Shown here one piece after another: positions 26,871 through 36,558 of a DNA stretch of 64,000 nucleotides. The stretch is from DSBN01 sp041686355 (lineage in GTDB: Bacteria > Spirochaetota > Spirochaetia > DSM-16054 > Sediminispirochaetaceae). The notes beneath the pieces were generated by a model, which saw only the letters and a program-made list of their open reading frames with translations, did not search any database and had not been told where the DNA came from. The translations under genes and the position numbers were made by a program. The first letter of the stretch is position 1, and the number at the start of each line of letters is the position of its first letter. Location of the stretch: assembly GCA_041686355.1 (NCBI GenBank), contig JAWLDZ010000003.1:31049-95048 (forward strand), read 5' to 3'.

Positions 26871-27935
26871 CTATATTACCATCTCATCTTCGCCGCCGCG
26901 GGCAACCACAATCTCGCCCTGCTCTTCCAGCTTGCGTATGGAGGCCACAATTTTCTGCTGAACCTCTTCTACATCTTTCAGTCGTATCGGACCCATATAT
27001 TCCATTTCCTCTTTCAGCAGAGCTGCGGCGCGTTTAGACATATTACGAAAGATCTTATCCTGCACTTCAGCTTCCACCCCTCGCAGAGCTTTGGCCAGAT
27101 CGTTTGTATCAACCTCGCGCAGTACCTTCTGGATCGCCTGGTTATCAAGCAGCACAATATCCTCGAATACGAACATACGCTTCTTAATCTCTTCGGCCAG
27201 TTCGGCGTCTTCTTCCTCGAGGGACTCAATAATGGTTTTTTCGGTTGTCCTGTCGACCAAGTTAAGAATCTCGACAATATTTTCAACACCACCTGCAGCG
27301 GTAAAGTCTTCATTAGAAAGGGTGGAGAGCTTTTTCTCCAACACCCGCTCCACCTCACGCAGCACTTCCGGGCTGGTGCGGTCCATAGTGGCAATGCGCC
27401 GGGCAACGTCAGACTGCACTTCATGGGGCAGACTGCCCAGGATATTGGAGGCTTTCTGGGGCTCCAAATAGGCAAGAATAAGAGCAATAGTCTGGGGATG
27501 CTCCTGTTGAATGAAGTTCAGCAGGTGTGCAGGGTCGGTGCGTCGTACGAAATCGAAGGGCCGTACCTGCAGACTACTGGTTAATCGATTGATAATATCG
27601 ACAGCTTTCTGACTGCCTAGGGACTTCTCCAACAACTCACGGGCATAATCAATACCGCCGGAGGTTATGAAGTCCTGAGCCATCATTAACTCTTTAAACT
27701 CCTGCAGCACTTTATCACGTTCTTCCGACTCAACATTATCAAGACGGGCTATCTCAAAGGTGAGGGTCTCAATTTCGTCCTCACGCAGGTGTTTAAATAT
27801 TTCTGATGATATCTCAGAACCGAGGGTTACCAGGAAAATTGCGGCTTTCTGACGGCCGTTTAGTTCCCGCTTCCCGCCTCGCTTCTGAGAGGAACCGGCG
27901 GCGGCTCCTTGTTGCTGACCAGCTGCTTTTGCCAT
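26871..27935 (-). CDS. fliG: FliG, rotor switch protein (FliG2 type)
   Basis: A 354-residue FliG. The N-terminal domain binds FliF (QKAAIFLVTLGSEISSEIFKHL). The middle and C-terminal domains carry EHPQTIALILAYL, the torque helix region (IKKRMFVFEDIVLLDNQAIQ), and LKDVEEVQQKIV. Spirochaetes usually have two fliG genes; the operon-encoded one between fliF and fliH corresponds to FliG2, the essential rotor copy. The first 20 residues are a Gln/Ala/Gly-rich extension. Confidence 0.96.
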   Translation of the reverse strand: MAKAAGQQQGAAAGSSQKRGGKRELNGRQKAAIFLVTLGSEISSEIFKHLREDEIETLTFEIARLDNVESEERDKVLQEFKELMMAQDFITSGGIDYARELLEKSLGSQKAVDIINRLTSSLQVRPFDFVRRTDPAHLLNFIQQEHPQTIALILAYLEPQKASNILGSLPHEVQSDVARRIATMDRTSPEVLREVERVLEKKLSTLSNEDFTAAGGVENIVEILNLVDRTTEKTIIESLEEEDAELAEEIKKRMFVFEDIVLLDNQAIQKVLREVDTNDLAKALRGVEAEVQDKIFRNMSKRAAALLKEEMEYMGPIRLKDVEEVQQKIVASIRKLEEQGEIVVARGGEDEMVI

Positions 27936-27938
27936 AAT

Positions 27939-29654
27939 TTACTCCTCCGCCAGCCAGGTTCTGATAAGCTGTGCAACATCTTCAGGATGTTCCCTGGCCA
28001 TATTGATGGCGTTCTCCTGCATCTCCATTCGGGCGCGCTCTTCAACCGACATACCAACTTCCATGCCCTCTTCTTCCTCTTCAGCACTTCGCAGGGCAGC
28101 CTCACGGGCCATCTGGTGCTGTCGTGCAAGCTCCTCTTCGCGCAAGCGTCGTCGACGCTCAATTTCCCGCGAAATCAACCTAAACACTACAAAAGCCACA
28201 ATGATAATAACGATTCCGAGGATTGAATACAGCAATATCTGCTGTACCCGCTTCTGCCGGCGGAACTTCTCGTCCTCTTCTTCGAACTGACTGGTTCGGT
28301 CAAAGCGCAGATGCTGTACCGTAATAGAGTCACCCCGCTCTCTATTGTAGCCAACCGCATGCTCTAATAAAGTCTGGGCTTTTTCCAGCTGCTCATCGTC
28401 AACCGGGATGTACTCTCTGACTATCCGTCCCTCTTCATCTAGCTTGACCGTTCCGTTTTCATTATACTTCTTTTCCCATATTCCATCGATAGCCACACCA
28501 ACCGATATACGATCTATCTCCCAGGGACTTTTCTCCTCGTAAATATTTCGGGTATTGACCTCTTCGTTCACAATTTCCGAGCTGTTTTTGTACTCCCCAA
28601 CCAGGTTATCAAGGTCCTTATAGGCGGGAGGAGTCTGTCCTTCCTGTCCTGGAGGTCCCTCAGGATTAAAGCCGGTACCCTTAAACTCCTCATTTACGAT
28701 CTCTTTGGAGCGTGGTATAGAAAGCACAAATTCCCGTTCGCTGAAGGGGGTATTCGGATTGTCCGGTACTGTAGTAATTGGAAAGTGTTCCTGGGTTTCC
28801 ACCGTCTCTTTTCTGAAGTTGAGGCTCATATCAACTTTCAGCACACTTACCCGTTTAGCCCCGAAAATTTGAGAAAGTTCCTTAAAAATCTGAGATTTAT
28901 ACTTATTTTCAAGCAGGGCTTTTTGATCAAGCTGCCGTTTTGAAAGTTCAAGCCGATCAAATTCAGCCATATTTTCAAAATCGTTCAGCACCAAGCCGTT
29001 GTGGTCGGAAATGACTACATTCCTATCCGACAAGCCTTCAACTGCGAACAGTACCAGCTTCTCAATACCCTCAATTTTCTTCCGATTTTCAATAATATCG
29101 CTCCCCGGGCGGGGAGTAATAATGACGGAGGCGGTTACCGGATCTTGGTCTTCCTGAAATAGAGTATCCTCCGGCAGGACCAAGGTAACCTGAGCTGAGT
29201 CTACATCCTGTAGCGATTCAATATGCTGTTCAATGTTTTGAGTAATCGCCTGTCGTAAGTTCACATTCCTTTCAAAGTCCGTGACACTCCAGCGGTCCAT
29301 CTTAAACACATCCCATGGACTGGCTTCCTGAGGAATAAGATCCTCCCGCATCAATACCGATACCATCCGCTGGGCAGTACGTCGATCCTCCACATACACC
29401 TGTCCCTGTTCGGTGATGCTGTGCTGGACACCTTCCTCATCGAGTCGTACAGAGATGCGGTTCAGTTTTTCCTGATCGGTAATCGGTGCTGTGATAAGCG
29501 GCACCATGCTCGGGCTGGCGCTGAAGTTTACCAACAGTACTATCCCAACTATTGAAACGAGCACCACCGTAAACAGGATAGCCTTTTGTACAAACGAAAG
29601 TTTGCCCCACAGGTTTTTAATCTGCGTAATTGTTTTCTGTAAAAATTCGTTCAT
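27939..29654 (-). CDS. fliF: FliF, MS-ring protein
   Basis: A 571-residue MS-ring protein with membrane helices near the N-terminus (about 20-42) and near residue 460-485 (LLYSILGIVIIIVAFVVFRL). Ring-building motifs are in the periplasmic part (RRTAQRMVSVLM, QDVDSAQVTLVLPE). The C-terminal tail EHPEDVAQLIRTWL binds FliG. The ATG at 29654 with GGAGG four bases upstream is preferred; the frame is also open from a TTG at 29666. Confidence 0.97.
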   Translation of the reverse strand: MNEFLQKTITQIKNLWGKLSFVQKAILFTVVLVSIVGIVLLVNFSASPSMVPLITAPITDQEKLNRISVRLDEEGVQHSITEQGQVYVEDRRTAQRMVSVLMREDLIPQEASPWDVFKMDRWSVTDFERNVNLRQAITQNIEQHIESLQDVDSAQVTLVLPEDTLFQEDQDPVTASVIITPRPGSDIIENRKKIEGIEKLVLFAVEGLSDRNVVISDHNGLVLNDFENMAEFDRLELSKRQLDQKALLENKYKSQIFKELSQIFGAKRVSVLKVDMSLNFRKETVETQEHFPITTVPDNPNTPFSEREFVLSIPRSKEIVNEEFKGTGFNPEGPPGQEGQTPPAYKDLDNLVGEYKNSSEIVNEEVNTRNIYEEKSPWEIDRISVGVAIDGIWEKKYNENGTVKLDEEGRIVREYIPVDDEQLEKAQTLLEHAVGYNRERGDSITVQHLRFDRTSQFEEEDEKFRRQKRVQQILLYSILGIVIIIVAFVVFRLISREIERRRRLREEELARQHQMAREAALRSAEEEEEGMEVGMSVEERARMEMQENAINMAREHPEDVAQLIRTWLAEE

Positions 29655-29685
29655 TTCCCCTCCCAAAAAGAACGATCACATCACT

Positions 29686-30018
29686 TTATCTCAAGTTTGA
29701 AATCTCCCTGTAAGCCTTCAACGCTCCATCAACGACGGACTTTGTCAGTGATACTGCAAAGTTTGCCTTGCTCATTGCAATCGTCACATCGTGTGCATCG
29801 ACACTATCAGGGTCGGTAATAAATTGTTGACTCAACTGCGTGCTTTCCTGGGTAAGACTATTCGCTTCCTGCAGTTTATCAAACACCATCTTTCCAAAAT
29901 CAAGGTTTTCACTGCCTTGCTGCTTCGGCTGTGTGAGTTTTCCGGTCATATGCCGAGGGTTCGTAAGTTCCATCGGAACAATGTGACCGCTCACCTGGCT
30001 TGAAAACAAATTTGACAT
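29686..30018 (-). CDS. fliE: FliE, MS ring-rod junction protein
   Basis: A 110-residue FliE. The C-terminal half is the conserved helical region (DPDSVDAHDVTIAMSKANF followed by AVSLTKSVVDGALKAYREI) that connects the export gate/MS ring to the rod. It lies between flgC and fliF, as in most bacteria. Confidence 0.96.
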   Translation of the reverse strand: MSNLFSSQVSGHIVPMELTNPRHMTGKLTQPKQQGSENLDFGKMVFDKLQEANSLTQESTQLSQQFITDPDSVDAHDVTIAMSKANFAVSLTKSVVDGALKAYREISNLR

Positions 30019-30042
30019 TTAGTTACTCCTCCCTCGGAATAA

Positions 30043-30501
30043 TCATCTTCCAATATTAAGTGCGCCCTGAAACATGGTTTTCGCACCATTAATAACAGCG
30101 ACGTTCGCTTCATAAGAACGGGATGCCGAAATCATGTCCACCATTTCTTCGACAACATTTACATTCGGCATTTCTACGTATCCCTGCTGCGGGCCAGTTT
30201 TAATTGCATCCGGATGCGTCGGATCGTAGACCATTCGCGGCTTTGAATCGCTGTCCTTCTCAACCTCGACTATTCGTACTCCCTGACCAACTCCATTATC
30301 CAGAGTCTTAGGCTGAAAAGGACTCCGCCAGTAGGGCTGACTGACCCGCGGCTGGAAAATAACTCGACTACGGCGGAACGGCCCCCCATCAGGAGTACGT
30401 GTGGTATCGGCATTGGCGATATTATTGGACACTACATCGAGTCGAGTCCTCTGTGCAGTCAGTCCTGACGAGGCTACATTAATACTACTGAATAAACCCA
30501 T
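30043..30501 (-). CDS. flgC: FlgC, proximal rod protein
   Basis: A 152-residue rod protein with the N-terminal ASSGLTAQRTRLDVVSNNIA motif and the C-terminal MVDMISASRSYEANVAVING motif shared by rod/hook proteins. The length is normal. The gene follows flgB by 12 bases. Confidence 0.97.
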   Translation of the reverse strand: MGLFSSINVASSGLTAQRTRLDVVSNNIANADTTRTPDGGPFRRSRVIFQPRVSQPYWRSPFQPKTLDNGVGQGVRIVEVEKDSDSKPRMVYDPTHPDAIKTGPQQGYVEMPNVNVVEEMVDMISASRSYEANVAVINGAKTMFQGALNIGR

Positions 30502-30513
30502 TGCTTACCTCCA

Positions 30514-30930
30514 TTACCGCAGAACCAAATTAACCCGATTAAATTGCTCAGAAACAGATCTGGTCAACATATTATAACGCAGCTGATTTTGCAGGAGCAG
30601 CATACTCTCCTCTTCCAGGTTCACATTGTTCCCGTTGTTATCGGTTTGGGACAGATAGTCCAATACCCGCCGGGGTTTTACTTCTCGGTAATTCTGCACT
30701 TCATCAAAGGGAATATGCTTAGGGTGCGTCAGGTACGCCTTCGGTTTGTTGACCTTTTCGGAGTCCAGCGCCCGCTTCAATTCAGACTCAAAGTTCACTG
30801 TGGTTCGCTTGAAGTTTGGGGTGTCGGCATTTGCGATGTTGTTGGCACTCACCTGATGACGCAGCATTGATGCATCCATTGTTCTATGCAGAATATCGAG
30901 GGTTTTTCCAAAACTATTGTTCAAAAACAC
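30514..30930 (-). CDS. flgB: FlgB, proximal rod protein (GTG start)
   Basis: A 138-residue protein with VSANNIANADTPNFKRTTVN, close to Treponema FlgB. The ATG of the longest frame (30963) adds a glycine-rich leader that does not look like FlgB. The GTG at 30930 gives a normal FlgB N-terminus (FLNNSFGKTLDILHRTMDAS) and has AAGGAGG seven bases upstream, so I take it as the start. flgB opens the flagellar operon. The 125 bases before it, after hslU, show no convincing promoter. Confidence 0.93.
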   Translation of the reverse strand: MFLNNSFGKTLDILHRTMDASMLRHQVSANNIANADTPNFKRTTVNFESELKRALDSEKVNKPKAYLTHPKHIPFDEVQNYREVKPRRVLDYLSQTDNNGNNVNLEEESMLLLQNQLRYNMLTRSVSEQFNRVNLVLR

Positions 30931-31055
30931 CCTGTGCCCTCCTTTTCCTGCGGACGTTCCCAAAAAACCGAAATTTTTTGAAAGGCCCGGGTTTTCTAAC
31001 TTCTATTTTCGACACATTCACCTCACTCACTTAGTAACTTCTCCCCAAAAAAGCT

Positions 31056-32486
31056 TTACAGAATATAGCGCGAAAGATCCTGATCCTGCACAATATCCTG
31101 CAGCCTTTCATTTACATAATCCGGTGTAATCGGTATTTTCTGACCTTCAAGCTCCGGAGCATTGAAAGATATATCCTCTAACAAGAGCTCCATTATCGTC
31201 TGCAGCCGACGGGCACCAATATTTTCGGTTTTCGCATTCACGTCGGCGGCTATCTCACTTATCCTCTTCAAGGAGTCGTCGGAGAAATCAAGCTCAACCC
31301 CTTCAGTTTTCAAAAGTTCGCGGTATTGTTTAGTCAGGGCATTTTCCGGTTCGGTCAGAATACGAAAAAAGTCCTTATCAGAGAGGTCTTCAAGTTCCAC
31401 CCGCAGGGGAAAACGCCCCTGCAGTTCCGGAATAAGGTCCGAAGGCTTGCTCATGTGAAAAGCCCCTGCAGCGATAAACAATATGTGGCTGGTATCTATT
31501 AGTCCGTATTTAGTATTGATTTTACTGCCTTCCACAATCGGCAGAATATCTCGCTGTACCCCTTCACGGGATACATCCATTCCGCCGCGCCCCTCTTTCA
31601 CTGCCACTTTATCAATTTCGTCGATAAAGATGATGCCCATCTGCTCAACCCTCTCCCGGGCAACATCAGCGGCACTCTCGTCGTCAATCAACTTATCCAT
31701 TTCCTGGTCCAGTAGAATTTCGCGGGCATTTTTAACCGATACCCGCCGTTTTTTCTTGTTCCCTCCAAAGATACTTCCGAGGTTTCCGAAATTCATATTC
31801 ATTTCTTCAAAGCTCTGTCCGGAAAAAACTTCAATCGAAGGTGACTTGGACCCGGAGGTTTCAACCTCCACCATTTTGTCGTCCAGTTTACCCTCTCGCA
31901 GCATTTTTCTAAATTTTTCACGGGTGGTTCCCCCGCTGTCGGAGCTCCGCTCCGCTCCGGTTTCCGTACCGTCGCCGACATAGATCACATCGGCAGATCC
32001 TGTCCCCGAGGATGCCGAAGTACTCTCGTTTTTATCGCCGCCGGCTCCCCCTTTTTTTACACCTGGAAGCAGCAAATCCAGCACAGACTCTTCTGCACGT
32101 TTATCCGCTTCCTCACGCACATCTTCAGCCATTTCGCTTTTTACCATCGACAGGGCAACGCTCATAAGGTCCCGCACCATCGACTCGACATCGCGCCCCA
32201 CATACCCTACTTCTGTGTATTTGGTAGCCTCCACTTTGATAAAGGGGGCACCACTTAGTTTTGAAAGGCGGCGGGCGATCTCGGTTTTACCGACTCCGGT
32301 TGAACCAATCATGATAATATTTTTAGGGGCAACCTCGTCCCGCAGGTCGTCCGGCAGATTACGCCTTCTTACTCTGTTGCGCAGGGCTATTGCTACTGAC
32401 TTTTTGGCTTTCTCTTGGCCGATAATATATTTATCTAAGGCTTTGACTATCTCTTTTGGTGTGAGTGAGAACAAAGACTCTATCAT
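31056..32486 (-). CDS. hslU: HslU (ClpY), ATPase of the HslUV protease
   Basis: A 476-residue AAA+ unfoldase with Walker A GSTGVGKT, Walker B IIFIDEIDKVA, and the GYVGRDVES pore loop. The I domain (about residues 110-245) contains a low-complexity, Ser/Gly-rich insert. The C-terminal tail DQDLSRYIL docks into HslV. With HslV it forms the bacterial proteasome-like protease. It overlaps hslV by 4 bases. In Borrelia and Bacillus the hslVU genes also lie just before flgB. Confidence 0.97.
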   Translation of the reverse strand: MIESLFSLTPKEIVKALDKYIIGQEKAKKSVAIALRNRVRRRNLPDDLRDEVAPKNIIMIGSTGVGKTEIARRLSKLSGAPFIKVEATKYTEVGYVGRDVESMVRDLMSVALSMVKSEMAEDVREEADKRAEESVLDLLLPGVKKGGAGGDKNESTSASSGTGSADVIYVGDGTETGAERSSDSGGTTREKFRKMLREGKLDDKMVEVETSGSKSPSIEVFSGQSFEEMNMNFGNLGSIFGGNKKKRRVSVKNAREILLDQEMDKLIDDESAADVARERVEQMGIIFIDEIDKVAVKEGRGGMDVSREGVQRDILPIVEGSKINTKYGLIDTSHILFIAAGAFHMSKPSDLIPELQGRFPLRVELEDLSDKDFFRILTEPENALTKQYRELLKTEGVELDFSDDSLKRISEIAADVNAKTENIGARRLQTIMELLLEDISFNAPELEGQKIPITPDYVNERLQDIVQDQDLSRYIL

Positions 32487-33028
32487 TTTAGTTCCTCCAC
32501 GGTAAATTGATCGTTGGTGTAAATACAGATGTGGGCGGCAATCTTCATGGCCCGTTCAACTATTTCTCGAGCGCTCAATTCGGCAGTATCGAGATAAGCC
32601 AGGGCCGCCGCATATGCATAATTTCCGCCGGAGCCGATCGAAATCACACCTCGCTCCGGTTCAACCACATCGCCAGTACCGGATATTAACAAGGTCTTGT
32701 TCCTATCGGCCACCAGCAGCATAGCTTCCAGCTTACGCAGCATTCGGTCGGTACGCCACTCCTTTGCCAACTCGACCGCAGCACGGGTAATATCGCCATT
32801 ATATTCCTTTACTTTCCCTTCAAATCGCTCAAACAGGGTAAATGCATCGGCGGTCGCCCCGGCAAAACCGGTTAAAATTTGACCGTCATACATACTCCGC
32901 ACTTTGCGCGCGTTCCCTTTCATCACTGTCTCTCCCAGGGTCACCTGACCGTCACCGGCCATGGCTACTTCATTTCCCTTGCGGACTGCCAGAATCGTTG
33001 TTCCATGAAAGTTCTTATCGTTTTCCAT
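32483..33028 (-). CDS. hslV: HslV (ClpQ), threonine protease subunit
   Basis: A 181-residue proteasome-beta-like peptidase. The catalytic Thr is in HGTTILAVRKGN (residues 9-11), exposed after removal of an eight- or nine-residue propeptide. GDGQVTLGETVMKGN and GSGGNYAYAAALAYL are standard. The start overlaps the xerC 3' end by 14 bases and has GGAGG nine bases upstream. Confidence 0.96.
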   Translation of the reverse strand: MENDKNFHGTTILAVRKGNEVAMAGDGQVTLGETVMKGNARKVRSMYDGQILTGFAGATADAFTLFERFEGKVKEYNGDITRAAVELAKEWRTDRMLRKLEAMLLVADRNKTLLISGTGDVVEPERGVISIGSGGNYAYAAALAYLDTAELSAREIVERAMKIAAHICIYTNDQFTVEELK

Positions 33029-33914
33029 GTGGATGAGCCTCCCTATAAACCTTTTTCAGCTTCTCTAACCCCACGTGCGTATAGATTTGCGTGGTAGACA
33101 CACTTGAGTGCCCGAGCATCTCCTGCACCATACGAATATCCGCGCCCTGATCGAGAAGGTGTGTAGCAAAACTGTGACGGAAGGTGTGGGGTGAGACCTT
33201 CTTTGAAATACCACTGCGCTGCATGTATTTATTGATAATAAGAGCCATACCGCGTGCAGTTAAGCGGGTACCCTTTAAATTAATAAACAGGGCCCCAGTT
33301 TCAGTAAGTGAGTTCCGGCTTACATACTGCCCGCGCATATCAAGATAGTATGACAAGGCGGCTTGAGCCGGCCGTCCTACATAGACGTAACGCTCTTTAT
33401 TTCCTTTTCCAAGTACTCTAATCGATTTTTTTCCCCGTTGGACATCCGAAATGTCCATTTCCGAAATCTCTGCAACTCGACAACCGGTCGAATAAAGCAG
33501 TTCCAGCAAAGCTCGATCGCGGGAACCGTTAAATGAATCATCGGGCAGAGCAAGCAGTTTGTCCACCTCGGTTCCACTTAGCACCTGGGGAAGTCTCCTC
33601 CCACCAGAACTGCTTTTAATATGCTCAAAAGGATCGACCGCGGTTATCTCAAATTGTACAGCATAGTGATACAAACCCTTTACCGCCGACAAAGCTCGAT
33701 TAATCGAACTTCCGCTCAGGTTGTCTCGATGCAAACTGCCCACAAAGGCTCGTACATCGGCCGGTCGCAGCTGCGTCCATTCACTTTCCCGATCGTTTAC
33801 GAAGCCCTCAAAGCGGGTAAGATCGCTTCGGTAGGCACGAATACTATGAGCCGAAAGCCCTCGAACCGATTCAAGGTAATGGATATAGTCTGATAAAACT
33901 TCCTGCAGTTTCAT
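33015..33914 (-). CDS. xerC: XerC-type tyrosine recombinase
   Basis: A 299-residue tyrosine recombinase. The N-terminal SAM-like domain (YIHYLESVRGLSAHSIRAYR) precedes the catalytic domain with Arg in STGCRVAEIS, Lys in GKGNKERYV, HTFRHSFATHLL, LGHSS, and Tyr in TTQIYTHV. With the second Xer at 35615 it should resolve chromosome dimers at dif. The ATG at 33914 overlaps the dprA stop as ATGA and has GGAGG five bases upstream. The order xerC-hslV-hslU matches Bacillus codV-clpQ-clpY. Confidence 0.92.
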   Translation of the reverse strand: MKLQEVLSDYIHYLESVRGLSAHSIRAYRSDLTRFEGFVNDRESEWTQLRPADVRAFVGSLHRDNLSGSSINRALSAVKGLYHYAVQFEITAVDPFEHIKSSSGGRRLPQVLSGTEVDKLLALPDDSFNGSRDRALLELLYSTGCRVAEISEMDISDVQRGKKSIRVLGKGNKERYVYVGRPAQAALSYYLDMRGQYVSRNSLTETGALFINLKGTRLTARGMALIINKYMQRSGISKKVSPHTFRHSFATHLLDQGADIRMVQEMLGHSSVSTTQIYTHVGLEKLKKVYREAHPHGKR

Positions 33915-34897
33915 CCAACCCTCCGATACCATAGGCCGTCAAATCTAAGAAGACGCCCCTCCAGCTCTTCCTCAAGCCGTTGGCTTGGGGAGAAACTCTC
34001 CGGTTGCAGTGCCTCGAGGCGCTCGTCCATCGGTATCCGCCACGCATCAAGTATCTTTTTTGCATCTACAATCAACATGCCACCCTCATCGGACAATCGC
34101 AATGCGCCGGCTCCTCGCCGACCGTAGGTGCCGGCGGAATGCACATACACTTCCTTATTTTGGTCAAGTGCATGATCGGCAGTAATAAGGGCTCCCGATT
34201 TTTCAGGGGCCTGCACAACTACCAGTGCCCGGGCCATTCCGCTTATAATTCGGTTCCGTTCCGGAAAACGGAATCGGCTGGCCGGAGTGTAAGGAGGATA
34301 TTCGCTGATCACTGCCCCTCCATTTTGAAGGATTTTTCCAGCGAGCTCACGGTTACTTGAGGGATAGACCCTATCAATTCCATTTCCCATTATCGCCACA
34401 GTCTGCTGTTGAGTTTTGAGGGTACCCCAATGAGCCGCAGCATCAATACCGGTGGCTAAGCCGGAGATAATCGGAAGGCCCGCCAATCCGAGTTCCGCCG
34501 CCAATGAAAAGGCGGCCTTACGGCCTGCAGGGCTTGGATGACGGGTTCCCACAATCGCAACTGCCGGACGATCCTGCTTCGGAAGGGTACCTCGGACATA
34601 CAGCATATATGGGGAATCGGCCATTTCACGCAGTAACGGCGGATATTCACGGTCCCAATAACTAACGGCCCGTGCTCCGGAACGCTCAACATCTTCGGCT
34701 ATTCTCCGTGCTCTGCGAACTAATTCTACATTGGCTGGATTGTTATGAGAAATCCCTTGTGTAGTCATCTGTATCATTTCAAAAAGACTTGTCTGTTCAA
34801 ACTCCTCTATCGAGGAGATGTAGAATCCTAATGAGATGCGGTCACTAGGTTTAATACCCTTAATGAGGCTTATGGCGATGGAAAGGATATCAGCCAT
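33911..34897 (-). CDS. dprA: DprA/Smf, single-strand DNA-loading protein
   Basis: A 328-residue DprA. The Rossmann-like core contains VAIVGTRHPSPAGRKAA, ISGLATGIDAAAH, and FPERNRIISGMARALVVVQA. DprA protects incoming single-stranded DNA and loads RecA during transformation. An N-terminal SAM-like helix bundle and a short C-terminal region are present. The ATG at 34897 has GGAGG five bases upstream; a longer frame (34957) would overlap the lipoprotein gene deeply and is not needed. Confidence 0.94.
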   Translation of the reverse strand: MADILSIAISLIKGIKPSDRISLGFYISSIEEFEQTSLFEMIQMTTQGISHNNPANVELVRRARRIAEDVERSGARAVSYWDREYPPLLREMADSPYMLYVRGTLPKQDRPAVAIVGTRHPSPAGRKAAFSLAAELGLAGLPIISGLATGIDAAAHWGTLKTQQQTVAIMGNGIDRVYPSSNRELAGKILQNGGAVISEYPPYTPASRFRFPERNRIISGMARALVVVQAPEKSGALITADHALDQNKEVYVHSAGTYGRRGAGALRLSDEGGMLIVDAKKILDAWRIPMDERLEALQPESFSPSQRLEEELEGRLLRFDGLWYRRVG

Positions 34898-35618
34898 TAT
34901 ACCCTCCCCCCAGAAGCTGTTCACGGTTTTCCCGAGCCCGCTGCTGTATAGTTGCATCTTCAGACTCTTCTATTATCTGGTCGTAAATTTCGATTGCCTC
35001 TTCATAGCGATTCTGAATAACCCGAATCGCCGCAAGGAGAAAGCGGGTCTTCTGGCTGCCGGGACGTACTTCAAGCGCTCGCTGCACATACTCCTCAGCT
35101 TCCAAAGCCCGGTCAAGTTCAAAGATGTAAAGCACCGAGAGGGCATACAAAGCCTCATAGTAGTCGCTTTTCAGTTCAACTGCCCGCTGATAGTGATACG
35201 CCGCATCTTCTATTCTGGACACGCGCTGGGCTCTATTCTCTTGCGCCCCTGCGGTCTGCGCACTGGATAAGCCAGCATAATACTGAACTAAATGGTTGTT
35301 GGGGGATATCTCCAGAGACTTGAGAAAATACTCCCGAGCCGGACCGTACATCTCCTGGTCCATATACTCAAGGGCCAGCATCTTATAGTAAATACCCAGC
35401 TGCCCCGTCTCTTCAACCAATTCCTGAACCTCATCCGAAAAACGTTTTACATGATCCTCCAGCTCAGCGACTCGCTGAGTATCGACCTCTTCACCACTGT
35501 ACTGACCTGTTTCGGTGTCCATCAATCTATTGAGGATCCTCTTTTGCTCGTCGTTACACCCAGTAAACACAAGCACCGCCATAACTACTAGAAAAACTAC
35601 CGTCTTTATACGCATCAT
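34890..35618 (-). CDS. TPR-repeat lipoprotein
   Basis: A 242-residue protein with a lipoprotein signal peptide ending in the lipobox FTGC (Cys21) and about four to five TPR-like helix pairs (LGIYYKMLALEYMDQEMYGPAR; AAYHYQRAVELKSDYYEALY; EEAIEIYDQIIEES). It is probably anchored in the envelope facing the periplasm. It overlaps dprA by 8 bases and xerD by ATGA. The function is unknown; such TPR lipoproteins usually scaffold envelope complexes. Confidence 0.85.
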   Translation of the reverse strand: MMRIKTVVFLVVMAVLVFTGCNDEQKRILNRLMDTETGQYSGEEVDTQRVAELEDHVKRFSDEVQELVEETGQLGIYYKMLALEYMDQEMYGPAREYFLKSLEISPNNHLVQYYAGLSSAQTAGAQENRAQRVSRIEDAAYHYQRAVELKSDYYEALYALSVLYIFELDRALEAEEYVQRALEVRPGSQKTRFLLAAIRVIQNRYEEAIEIYDQIIEESEDATIQQRARENREQLLGGGYNG

Positions 35619-36556
35619 GAGTCATACCTCCTAGTAGTACTAGAGCGGGTATTTTGCTCCGGGGCTTCAGTACCTCGCGGATGTAAAGCAGCGTGTATCT
35701 GCCGCAGCTCCTCATTTTCTACATGGGTATAGATCTGGGTGGTACCGATATCAGCATGGCCCAAAAGGGCCTGTACCGAACGCAAGTCGGCTCCACCCTG
35801 AAGCAAATGGGTAGCAAAGGAGTGTCTCAAAGTGTGTACCTTCGCTTCAATCCCTGCTCTTTCACAAATTTGTTTAAACCGCTTCCAGATTCCTTTCCTG
35901 GAGAGGGCAATTCCCCGCATACTCAGAAACAGACTATCCTCGATCCGGTCGTGTTTTAGCATATGTGGTCGGGAGAGCTGCAGGTACTGTCTAATCCAAT
36001 AGACGCCATGATCCCCAATCGGCACAATCCTCTCTCGATTGCCCTTTCCATGTACCCTGGCTACTCCCTCAGTCAGAAAGATAGAACCGATCTTTAAATG
36101 TGCGGCCTCGGAAATCCTCAATCCACAGGAATAGATTACTTCAAAAAGGGCGCGATCCCGCAGGCCATAATGGCTGTCAAGTGGAATTGCCCTGAAGAAA
36201 GCTTCAACCTCTTCCCTGGTCATCACATCCGGGAGGGGAGTAGAGCGGCGGGGAGAGTCGATTTGCCCAGCAGGATTATCAGCCCGATGTTCTTCCTGTA
36301 ACAGGAATTTGAAAAACGAACGCAAGGCACTGATCGTTTTTGCCAGGGTACGATGATCGACACCACCCTGCCGGCGGTGGGTAATAAAATCCAGCAGATC
36401 GAGTGTCTGTATGCTCTCTAAGCTGTATGCAGCCTCAGTGCACCATTCAGAGAGGAACCGGATCTCCCGCATATAAGTCTCGCGGCTCAGGGGGGCAATC
36501 TGCGCCGTGGAACTGAGGAAATCTTCGTATTCTCTCAAGAGCACCTGGTTCTCCAT
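35615..36556 (-). CDS. xerD: XerD-type tyrosine recombinase
   Basis: A 313-residue tyrosine recombinase with catalytic Arg in SCGLRISEAA, Lys in GKGNRERIV, HTLRHSFATHLLQGGADLRS, LGHAD, and Tyr in TTQIYTHV. The C-terminus carries a short Arg/Ser/Thr tail. It lies three bases after ftsZ. The pairing with the other Xer gene 1.7 kb downstream, both beside division genes, fits XerC/XerD chromosome-dimer resolution. Which of the two is XerC and which XerD is inferred only from resemblance. Confidence 0.88.
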   Translation of the reverse strand: MENQVLLREYEDFLSSTAQIAPLSRETYMREIRFLSEWCTEAAYSLESIQTLDLLDFITHRRQGGVDHRTLAKTISALRSFFKFLLQEEHRADNPAGQIDSPRRSTPLPDVMTREEVEAFFRAIPLDSHYGLRDRALFEVIYSCGLRISEAAHLKIGSIFLTEGVARVHGKGNRERIVPIGDHGVYWIRQYLQLSRPHMLKHDRIEDSLFLSMRGIALSRKGIWKRFKQICERAGIEAKVHTLRHSFATHLLQGGADLRSVQALLGHADIGTTQIYTHVENEELRQIHAALHPRGTEAPEQNTRSSTTRRYDS

Positions 36557-36558
36557 CC

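Noticed and set aside
30962..30995. AAAACC...GGTTTT stem before flgB as a terminator of hslU
   Set aside because: The loop is 20 bases and four of the six Us are in the stem; too weak to call.
33015..36556. Two tyrosine recombinase genes as signs of an integrated element
   Set aside because: Both look like housekeeping XerC/XerD, sit among conserved division and protease genes, and no att repeats or phage genes are near.
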